Source: Mucilaginibacter rubeus
GTDB taxonomy: Bacteria > Bacteroidota > Bacteroidia > Sphingobacteriales > Sphingobacteriaceae
Length of the DNA stretch: 64,000 nucleotides
Assembly (NCBI RefSeq): GCF_003286415.2
Contig: NZ_CP043450.1
Span: 7,006,001-7,070,000, forward strand
Direction of reading: 5' to 3'
Shown here: positions 1 through 6,455 of the stretch, piece after piece
How the letters are laid out: each line of letters starts with the position of its first letter
Position numbering within the stretch: the first letter of the stretch is position 1
Position numbers and translations under genes: made by a program
Notes under the pieces: model-generated
Database searches by the model: none
The model's input: only the letters and a program-made list of their open reading frames with translations
Told to the model about the DNA's origin: nothing

Positions 1-594
1 ACACTAAACCTAACCTATAACTATAGTCCCTATGTGCCTATAGCACTCGATTTTCATTTTGGTACCCTTGAGGGCGGTGGCCTCACCCCGGCACAGGATG
101 AATTTGGCCGTAAATCAAAAAATAATTTCCTGGCGCTTGCCCTACGTGCCGATATGCAGATGGGAGAGATCATTGATTACGAAAACAGCGGATTTTTAAA
201 CGTAGTTAAAAACTTTTATGTAGGCGCGGGCATAGGCGCTATAAAAAACAAGATGGCGTTTGTGCAACGTTCAAATCCGCCGGGATATGAAAACCACGGG
301 CCGGTTGGCGATCCCGAAGGGTTTCAGGGTAAAGACAAGAGCATTAACCTCATGATTCCGCTGCGCCTTGGCTACGAATTTAAAATTTATGATGATTACG
401 ACCAGGTAGGCTATACCATAACCCTCGGCGTTCAGCACAGTTATACTTTTGGAGAAGGACTTGATGGGTACAATGACAACCCTCAAAAATATAAAAACAA
501 CGCGCCCGACCAGTTTGTTCAATACAGCATAGGTTTCAAGTATAATTTTGGCAATACGGTATCTTATACCAAACTGGTCAGAAACTTCAGGTAA
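1..594 (+). CDS. Outer membrane beta-barrel protein, 5' truncated
   Basis: The frame is open to base 1, so the N-terminus and signal peptide lie outside the window; the GTG at 34 is inside the gene and is not a start. The visible 197 residues alternate polar and hydrophobic or aromatic residues with Gly turns, for example GAGIGAI, YTITLGVQHSYTFGEG and YSIGFKYNFG near the end. This is the pattern of a small porin-like or OmpA-type barrel, with final strands at about residues 135-190. The stop overlaps the start of the next gene by one base (TAATG), so the two may be co-translated. Ligand and function are unknown. The barrel call rests on strand pattern only. Confidence 0.75.
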   Translation, partial: TLNLTYNYSPYVPIALDFHFGTLEGGGLTPAQDEFGRKSKNNFLALALRADMQMGEIIDYENSGFLNVVKNFYVGAGIGAIKNKMAFVQRSNPPGYENHGPVGDPEGFQGKDKSINLMIPLRLGYEFKIYDDYDQVGYTITLGVQHSYTFGEGLDGYNDNPQKYKNNAPDQFVQYSIGFKYNFGNTVSYTKLVRNFR

Positions 595-947
595 TGAACA
601 TCGAAGAACTGCGCGATTATTGTTTGCAAAAACCAGGGGCTACCGAAGGTTTTCCGTTTGGCGAGGATACCCTTGTTTTTAAAATTGCCGATAAGATCTT
701 TTTGTTAACCGGTTTGCAAACCGGCGACAGATTTAACGTTAAATGCGATCCCGAATGGGCCGTTGAACTCCGCGAACGCCATCCCGAAGTGCAGCCAGGC
801 TACCACATGAACAAAAAAATGTGGAATACTGTACAAATGAACGGCTCCCTTACCCGAAAACAACTCTGCGAAATGATTGACCACTCCTACAATGAAGTGG
901 TTAAAAGCTTGCCCAAAAAGGTACAGGCAGAGATAGTAGCCTTGTAA
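594..947 (+). CDS. MmcQ/YjbR family protein
   Basis: A 117-residue protein of the size and layout of the MmcQ/YjbR family (CyaY-like fold, described as DNA-binding). It opens with MNIEELRDYCLQKPG, followed by FPFGEDTLVFKI, a basic stretch NVKCDPEWAVELRE and the typical PGYHMNKKMWNTV block. The C-terminal helix carries DHSYNEVVKSLPKK. The protein is cytoplasmic, with no signal peptide or membrane segment. The ATG overlaps the stop of the upstream barrel gene, so no separate promoter is expected. Family membership is firm; the cellular role is not established. Confidence 0.9.
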   Translation: MNIEELRDYCLQKPGATEGFPFGEDTLVFKIADKIFLLTGLQTGDRFNVKCDPEWAVELRERHPEVQPGYHMNKKMWNTVQMNGSLTRKQLCEMIDHSYNEVVKSLPKKVQAEIVAL

Positions 948-964
948 AAGATATTTAGTAATCC

Positions 965-997
965 AGACTTACGAAGTTTTAAAGACTTCGTAAGTCT
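965..997. repeat. Palindrome AGACTTACGAAGT, copy 1
   Basis: Arms of 13 bp (965-977 and 985-997) pair perfectly around a 7-nt loop. The hairpin lies in the 68-bp gap between the convergent genes mmcQ and DUF1080 and could act as a bidirectional terminator. A second copy with the same arms and the same flanks (AATCC before, TCT after) is at 52371-52403. Confidence 0.85.
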
Positions 998-1015
998 TCT
1001 ATATTTCGAGCCGCG

Positions 1016-1783
1016 CTATAATTTTTTAATCTGGATATTCCTATACCAAACGTCGGCGCCATGGTCCTGTAATATGATATGGCCGGTTTTAAACGTGCCG
1101 AAATCGGGCCATTGCTTAAATTTGCTTCCTGCTACCAGTTTTTTCCAATGATCATCCCAAAGGGTGGTTGATAACACATGTTCGCCGTTTATGGTAAAAT
1201 CAAGCTTACTGTTGTTGCAAACAATCTCTACCTGGTTCCATTCGCCGGCAGGTTTTACTACTTCTTTTGATATCGAGATGAGGTCATACAGATCACCCGC
1301 GCGGTGTTTGATAAGTTTGCCGTCTTCGTTTTCCTTATTATCAACAACCTGGCATTCGGGGCCGGTAAAATAGCTGTACTTGTATTTGGTAGTATCTTCT
1401 TTTACGTGAAACAGGATACCGCTGTTGCCACCTTTGGAGATCTTCCATTCCAGCTTCAGATCAAAGTTTTCATATTCACCGTTGCTTACCATATCACCAC
1501 CGTTTTTGGTTTGCCAGTCGCCTTTTTCTGAGGCATCAAGGTGCAGCACGCCATCCTCCGCTTTCCAGGCCAAGCCCGGTGCCGGTTTGCCATAAGCATG
1601 CCAGCCATCAGTGGTTTTCCCATCAAACAATGATTCAAATCCCGATGCAGTATTATTTGTACTATCCTTTTTTTGATTGGTATCAGCAACAACGGTGCTG
1701 TCCTTATTATAGTTTTTGGGGGTAGATGAATGGCAGCCGCTTATGGCTATGGCTGTTAGTGCTATTAAAAATAACTTGTTCAT
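1016..1783 (-). CDS. DUF1080 lipoprotein, putative 3-keto-disaccharide hydrolase
   Basis: A 255-residue protein with a lipoprotein signal (MNKLFLIALTAIAISGC; acylated Cys at 17), a Ser/Thr/Asn-rich linker to about residue 48, then one DUF1080 domain to the end. Family hallmarks are the FESLFDGKTTDGWHAYG opening, WKISKGGNSGILFHV, and a C-terminal GHIILQDHGADVWYRNIQIK. DUF1080 is a concanavalin-like jelly roll, and characterised members cleave 3-keto-glycosides by elimination. The upstream GMC oxidoreductase could supply such 3-keto sugars, which supports this reading. It is the last gene of a four-gene minus-strand operon (25-bp gap). The substrate cannot be read from sequence. Confidence 0.88.
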   Translation of the reverse strand: MNKLFLIALTAIAISGCHSSTPKNYNKDSTVVADTNQKKDSTNNTASGFESLFDGKTTDGWHAYGKPAPGLAWKAEDGVLHLDASEKGDWQTKNGGDMVSNGEYENFDLKLEWKISKGGNSGILFHVKEDTTKYKYSYFTGPECQVVDNKENEDGKLIKHRAGDLYDLISISKEVVKPAGEWNQVEIVCNNSKLDFTINGEHVLSTTLWDDHWKKLVAGSKFKQWPDFGTFKTGHIILQDHGADVWYRNIQIKKL

Positions 1784-1808
1784 TGGTGCTATGTTTAATT
1801 AGTAAGTT

Positions 1809-3524
1809 TTAAAGATTTCCTTTTTTAAATTCGCCCACGGCATAGGTGGCAGCACGGGCTGTTAAAGCCATATACAAAATAGACGGACTTTGGTTTCCAG
1901 TGGTAGCCATACAGGCGCCATCTGTAACAAATACATTTTTACACAAGTGCAGTTGGTTCCATTGGTTAAGCATCGATGTTTTAGGATCTTTACCCATCCG
2001 TACCCCACCCATTTCGTGAATATCCAGGCCCGGTGCCTGTTTGTTTTCATGCTTCTGAATGTTGGTGCACCCGGCTTTTTCAAACATATCGGCAGTTTGA
2101 GTTAAAAAGTCCTGGATCATGCGCTCATCGTTATCGTCATACTCAACAGAGGTTATCAACAACGGAATCCCCCATTGGTCTTTTTTATCCGGACTCAACC
2201 GCACATGATTGCTGGCTTTCGGAATGGTTTCGCCTTGCAGGTACATGTAAGCGCTCCATCCACCCGGTTCAGTAAGCGAATCTTTATAAGTACCGCCAAT
2301 CTCGCCATCGACGGTTTCTTTTGGTCCGCGGTTGCGATAAGCTCCCATGAAAGTGGTAAAGCCTCCCTTATAATCTGTTTCCTGTTTGTGCAGGTTCCGG
2401 TAATTGGCCAGGATCAGTTCTGTTGGGTTTCGGCCAAAGTAGTAGCGGTCTAAAAAGCCATCCATATCGGCAGTAACCGATGCCCGGTAATTTTGAAAGG
2501 CGATGTATTTACCCAGCAAGCCATTATCATTTCCAAGCCCGTTGGGGAAGCGAGTTGATTTTGAGTTTAGCAGGATAAGGTTAGTATTCAACGCCGAAGC
2601 GTTCATGAAAATAACGCGCGCCTTGTATGTAAACTCTTGCTTGGTGTTGGTATCAATAACTTTTACACCAGTAGCTTTACCCAGCTTTTCATCATAAATA
2701 ACAGAATGCACCACCGAAAATGGCCTTATAGTAAGATTTCCTGTTTTTTTGGCCCAGGGTAGCGTTGAACTTACCGAACTGAAATAGCCGCCGAAAGGGC
2801 AGCCACGCATGCAAAGGTTGCGCGCCATACATTTAACCCGGCCCTGATCTATATGAATCTGCTCCGGCTTGGTAATATGCGCCCAGCGGGCATGTACGAG
2901 GTGCCTGTCGGGATAATTTTCTTTTATCTTTTTGCTGATATGTTCCTGTACCGCGTTCATATCAAAAGGCTGCAGGAACTCGCCATCGGGCATAGCTTCA
3001 ATGCCATCCTTATTGCCACAAACGCCTATAAATTTCTCTACATGTGAGTACCACGGCGCTACATCATCATAACCAATGGGCCACTCAATGCCATAACCAA
3101 AACGTGCCGGATTTTCAAATTCATACTTGCTCCAGCGCTGGCAAGCCCGTCCCCAGGTAAGCGATTTGCCCCCAACCTGGTATCCGCGGATCCAGTCGAA
3201 AGGTTTTTCCTGTATATACGGGTGATCCTTATCCTTCACAAAAAAATGTGCGTCATCTTCCCCATACCCTGCCGCCCGGCTAATGAGTGGGTTTTCCTTC
3301 AAAAAAGATTTTGTCATTTCGCCGCGATGCTTAAACTCCCATGGATCCATGGTTGCCGTGGGGTAATCTTTAATGTGCTGCACATCACGGCCGCGTTCAA
3401 GTACCAGGGTTTTTAAACCCTGCTCACAAAGCTCTTTAGCAGCCCATCCACCGCTGATGCCTGAGCCTATTACTATGGCATCATAAGTAAACTGATCGGC
3501 AGTGTTTTTAGGTTCATCAGGCAT
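1809..3524 (-). CDS. GMC family FAD-dependent oxidoreductase
   Basis: A 571-residue flavoprotein. The N-terminal Rossmann motif GSGISGGWAAKEL (about residues 21-33) binds FAD. The C-terminal GMC domain carries the catalytic pair expected in this family: His in DIHEMGGVRMG and Asn in TGNQSPSILYMALTARAA. A Cys-rich segment (CMARNLCMRGCPFGG, about 232-246) is typical of the bacterial branch that includes the large subunits of sugar 3-dehydrogenases. No signal peptide is visible. The usual small Tat-exported partner (gluconate 2-dehydrogenase subunit 3 type) is absent from this operon, so it must be encoded elsewhere or not needed. With the adjacent DUF1080 gene it suggests oxidation of a glycoside at C3. 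The sugar specificity is inference. Confidence 0.9.
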   Translation of the reverse strand: MPDEPKNTADQFTYDAIVIGSGISGGWAAKELCEQGLKTLVLERGRDVQHIKDYPTATMDPWEFKHRGEMTKSFLKENPLISRAAGYGEDDAHFFVKDKDHPYIQEKPFDWIRGYQVGGKSLTWGRACQRWSKYEFENPARFGYGIEWPIGYDDVAPWYSHVEKFIGVCGNKDGIEAMPDGEFLQPFDMNAVQEHISKKIKENYPDRHLVHARWAHITKPEQIHIDQGRVKCMARNLCMRGCPFGGYFSSVSSTLPWAKKTGNLTIRPFSVVHSVIYDEKLGKATGVKVIDTNTKQEFTYKARVIFMNASALNTNLILLNSKSTRFPNGLGNDNGLLGKYIAFQNYRASVTADMDGFLDRYYFGRNPTELILANYRNLHKQETDYKGGFTTFMGAYRNRGPKETVDGEIGGTYKDSLTEPGGWSAYMYLQGETIPKASNHVRLSPDKKDQWGIPLLITSVEYDDNDERMIQDFLTQTADMFEKAGCTNIQKHENKQAPGLDIHEMGGVRMGKDPKTSMLNQWNQLHLCKNVFVTDGACMATTGNQSPSILYMALTARAATYAVGEFKKGNL

Positions 3525-3571
3525 GGGTACAATTGGTTATGGTTAATAAACTATTTAATTGTCAATAGGTT

Positions 3572-4297
3572 TTAGTTGAGCTGCGCTGCTGCGGCGTCAT
3601 CCAAAAATACCTGCGCGTTTTGCAATGTTTTAAATATAGATGCAGGTATATCATTGGTAACACACCCCTGCAGGGCCTCTGCTATAATGGGTGCTTTTTT
3701 GCTTCCATTCGCTATAAGTACCGGCACGGCAGCTTCGGCCAGGTGGCGTAAGCCAAGGGTGATGCCTTCGGTTAAAATCGTATCCGTAGTAAAATATTTT
3801 TGAGCTACTTCAACCGTAATGGGAGCCAATGGTGAGTGGTGCGCGTAAGAATGAAAATTGGCTCCGGGTTCGTTAAGGCCGATATGGCCATTAAGCCCTA
3901 TGCCAACCACCATCATATCCAGGCCACCCAGGCTCTCAATATGTTTATTCATCGCCTGGCATTCGGCATCAAGATCATCGGCAACAGCATTAAAAAACTT
4001 CACCTTGCCGGGCGAAATATTAAGCGGCGTAAAAAAATGCTTTTCGAGAAAATAGGTACAGCTGCCATCGTTAGTACGGTCAAGCCCAACCCATTCATCA
4101 AGCCCAACAAAGTTGGTTTGGCTAAAATTAACCCTGCCCAGGTTTGCATATTGAACAAGGTAGCTAAACATGCCGGTTGGCGAATCGCCAGATGGGAAGC
4201 AGATCAGCGCGTCGGGCTTTTGGCTAACCAGGGTAACCACTAAATCGGCCGCCGCTTTCGACATGGTATTATAATCAGGATATATATGTAGTTTCAT
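3572..4297 (-). CDS. Glucosamine-6-phosphate deaminase/6-phosphogluconolactonase-like protein
   Basis: A 241-residue cytoplasmic protein of the NagB/RpiA/6PGL fold. It has the phosphate-binding CFPSGDSPTGMF, the GLDEWVG motif with the acid corresponding to Asp72 of E. coli NagB, and GIGLNGHIGLNEPG with the active-site His and Glu. The residue matching E. coli Asp141 is Asn here. The TLGLRHLAEA segment near residue 180 is also family-typical. NagB converts glucosamine-6-P to fructose-6-P and ammonia. In this operon it may process an amino-sugar or keto-sugar phosphate instead, so no gene symbol is given. Only 3 bp separate it from the upstream dehydrogenase, so they are co-transcribed. Confidence 0.85.
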   Translation of the reverse strand: MKLHIYPDYNTMSKAAADLVVTLVSQKPDALICFPSGDSPTGMFSYLVQYANLGRVNFSQTNFVGLDEWVGLDRTNDGSCTYFLEKHFFTPLNISPGKVKFFNAVADDLDAECQAMNKHIESLGGLDMMVVGIGLNGHIGLNEPGANFHSYAHHSPLAPITVEVAQKYFTTDTILTEGITLGLRHLAEAAVPVLIANGSKKAPIIAEALQGCVTNDIPASIFKTLQNAQVFLDDAAAAQLN

Positions 4298-4300
4298 TTT

Positions 4301-5386
4301 CTATTTATTATTGAGCCAAAGATTTACAGGTTTATCAATCTTTGCCGAAAATGGCAGCTCAATCTTTTTTCCCGCCCCGGCCGATGCATAAGCGGCATAG
4401 ATGAGCTCAAGCACTGCCCTGCCATCCTCTCCCGTTACCAACGGTGTCTTGTCATTTTGTACACAGTCAATAAAATGTTTCAGTTCATGCGGATACCCCT
4501 GGTTAAAGGCTTCTTCAAAAATGGTGAAGCTCCAGCCCTGTGTGGTATCTGATTTCTCCATCGCGTAGCCATATCCATCCTTGCTGTAGGTTACCGCGGC
4601 ATTGCCCATGAATAAATCAGCATAAATAACGCCGCCAAGTCCGTGAATTTCGCAACGGTCGTCCATGCCGCCGTGCTTGGCCCAGCTATTTTCGGCTACG
4701 GCAGTTACGCCGTTTTCAAACTCAACAATAATTACCGAATTATCTTCGCCTTTAGTGCGGCCTTTATGCAGCACGGTACTCATGCTGGCATAAACGCTTT
4801 TGGGTTTGGCATTGTTAAGCATCCACCTGAACCAACCCAAGGCATGGCATCCCATATCCATGATCACTCCGCCGCCGGCATAGTTGATATCATAAAACCA
4901 ATCCGAATGCGGGCCGGAATGCTTTTCGCCCTGCTTAAGCATATAGATATTGCCAATAGCGCCCTCTTTAACCAGATGCCTTGCCCGTTCGTATTTTGGC
5001 GCAAAGCAGAGCTCTTCTGCATACATCAGTTTTACATTGTTGGCCTTGCATACGGCAATCATTTCATCGGCCTCTTCAAGCGTAACGGCAAGCGGCTTTT
5101 CAATGATGACATGCTTGCCCGCTTTGGCGGCTTTAATCGTGGCTTCGGCGTGCAGGTAATTAGGCAGGCAAATATCCACCACCTCACAGCCTGATTCGGC
5201 TATCAGTTTATCGATGTCATCAAACCATTGGGCTATATGATATTTTTCGGCAAAGGCTTTGGCTTTTTCGGGGTTACGGGCATAGCAGGCTACAACCTCG
5301 GCTTCGGGGATAAAGCGATGGTACGATTCCATATGGATATCGGTAATAAAACCGGCACCCAGTATGGCTACTTTAGTTTTGTTCAT
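4301..5386 (-). CDS. Gfo/Idh/MocA family sugar dehydrogenase
   Basis: A 361-residue cytoplasmic NAD(P)-dependent oxidoreductase. The N-terminal Rossmann domain starts at MNKTKVAILGAGFITDIH (GxGxxx near residues 10-15). The family EKPLA motif (about residue 95), with its catalytic Lys, follows. The C-terminal alpha/beta domain has GGGVIMDMGCHALGWFRW, with the conserved Asp and His near residues 175-180. Members oxidise or epimerise cyclic sugars and inositols, often at C3. It is the first gene of the operon leading to NagB-like, GMC and DUF1080, so a 3-keto sugar is a natural candidate substrate or product. I found no TAnnTTTG promoter in the 140 bp upstream. Confidence 0.9.
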   Translation of the reverse strand: MNKTKVAILGAGFITDIHMESYHRFIPEAEVVACYARNPEKAKAFAEKYHIAQWFDDIDKLIAESGCEVVDICLPNYLHAEATIKAAKAGKHVIIEKPLAVTLEEADEMIAVCKANNVKLMYAEELCFAPKYERARHLVKEGAIGNIYMLKQGEKHSGPHSDWFYDINYAGGGVIMDMGCHALGWFRWMLNNAKPKSVYASMSTVLHKGRTKGEDNSVIIVEFENGVTAVAENSWAKHGGMDDRCEIHGLGGVIYADLFMGNAAVTYSKDGYGYAMEKSDTTQGWSFTIFEEAFNQGYPHELKHFIDCVQNDKTPLVTGEDGRAVLELIYAAYASAGAGKKIELPFSAKIDKPVNLWLNNK

Positions 5387-5524
5387 AAAATGTATATATA
5401 ATTAAGCGCTGATAATTGGAACAGCGTGCAGGATTTAACCGGTTCAGAATACTACCCAAGATTAGCGAATAATATTTAAAAATTGAAAACTTTTGGAAGA
5501 TGTACTGAATACACATAACAGCGT

Positions 5525-5870
5525 TTGTGGTATCCTGACTCACATCGGTCCGCTCAATCGCCGCGGGTAGGCTTTGTTCTTTTTCTTGATAAAAAGAACC
5601 AAAAATCAAGTCAGCAGATAGGCTTCTTTTCCGCACAGGCCCTTGCCCTGCAAATCGGGCAGAACCACGGGCTGCAAAAACTTGCCCCACTCCGTTCGCT
5701 CATAGTCCAACCCTTCTGCAAATATTTGCTATGCCCCTGCAGCCGCACTTCCCGCCATGTTCTGCCCGCTTTCCCCCGAAGCTTACCTGCCGACAGAAAC
5801 TTTTTTATTGATGTGAAGGGTAAGAATGAAGCATCACTTTCTACTTGTATAACCACGGGTATTATGTAGC
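5525..5870. repeat. Noncoding repeat-like stretch in a 551-bp gap
   Basis: The gap 5387-5937 holds no convincing gene. It has a composition unlike the flanks, with short open frames on both strands rich in Cys, Pro and Arg. It contains a perfect 9-bp hairpin, GTTCTTTTT (5576-5584) with AAAAAGAAC (5591-5599). The run from there through CCGCACAGGCCCTTGCCCTGC resembles an intergenic dispersed repeat I recall from other Bacteroidota genomes. That resemblance is from memory and is not proven by this window, which holds only one copy. Confidence 0.45.
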
Positions 5871-5937
5871 AGAAAATATTGAGCGATATCAAGGATGATA
5901 ATGCTTATAATTTACCTACAAAGCGTGGCTCAAACAA

Positions 5938-6183
5938 TTATTGCTCCATGATGTGCTTTTTAATAAACTCAATGGTTGAGTCGGGCAGGGCGTTGCCGCT
6001 TACCTGGGTAAGGTTGCCGTTGGCCTGTAGCTCAAGTTCGGCATTGATATTATTGTCGATAAAAACATGCAGCTTGTTTTGTTCTTTTTCAACACGGCAG
6101 GTAAGCTCACGTTCGGAGTAGTTGATCAGGAATTCGTACTTCCCATCTTTAGCAGCCGGTTTGGTGTCTTTTTGATCAATCAT
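5938..6183 (-). CDS. Small conserved-looking hypothetical protein, 81 aa
   Basis: I do not recognise a named family. The 81-residue product begins with a charged, Lys/Asp-rich segment, then has alternating beta-type strands (YEFLINY, ELTCRVEK, KLHVFIDNNINAELELQ) and ends with a helix, STIEFIKKHIMEQ. This looks like a small folded cytoplasmic beta-rich domain. Codon usage matches the neighbours, and the ATG at 6183 is the only good start. It stands alone: 551 bp of noncoding DNA follow it, and the terminator of the OstA-like gene lies upstream. Real gene likely; function unknown. Confidence 0.7.
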   Translation of the reverse strand: MIDQKDTKPAAKDGKYEFLINYSERELTCRVEKEQNKLHVFIDNNINAELELQANGNLTQVSGNALPDSTIEFIKKHIMEQ

Positions 6184-6280
6184 GGCGGTTTGTTTATTGG
6201 GATAACACGCCGGGATACATGATGTTTACTTTATTGATAAATAAAACAGCTGTTTAAACATGCTTTAAAATGTGGCAGAA

Positions 6281-6314
6281 AAAAAAGAGATAGCCCGCCG
6301 GCTGTCTCTTTTTT
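6281..6314 (-). terminator. Intrinsic terminator of the OstA-like gene
   Basis: A 15-bp stem (6281-6295 with 6300-6314, one G-U type mismatch) closes a 4-nt loop. Read on the minus strand it ends in a run of U, about 140 nt after the OstA-like stop. The 272-bp gap around it shows nothing else. Confidence 0.8.
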
Positions 6315-6455
6315 AAATTTAAGTTGACTGACCTCATTATTTATCATAAAGAACTAATTGGTTAGATCGATAATAACAATTAGTCAAATATAAGCACTAT
6401 AGAATTAGTAGACTAATTTTTTTGATAAAAAATGTTACTTTTTTTTCATTTTGGG

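Noticed and set aside
3836..4243. Plus-strand open frame of 135 codons inside the NagB-like gene
   Set aside because: It is a shadow frame of a gene with intact motifs on the minus strand.
1809..5386. Polysaccharide utilisation locus
   Set aside because: No SusC/SusD pair, no transporter and no sigma/anti-sigma genes accompany the sugar enzymes here or at the GH3 genes.
5525..5892. Overlapping open frames on both strands in the 5387-5937 gap
   Set aside because: They have Cys/Pro/Arg-rich translations with no domain, no consistent start and no promoter; the area behaves as noncoding repeat.
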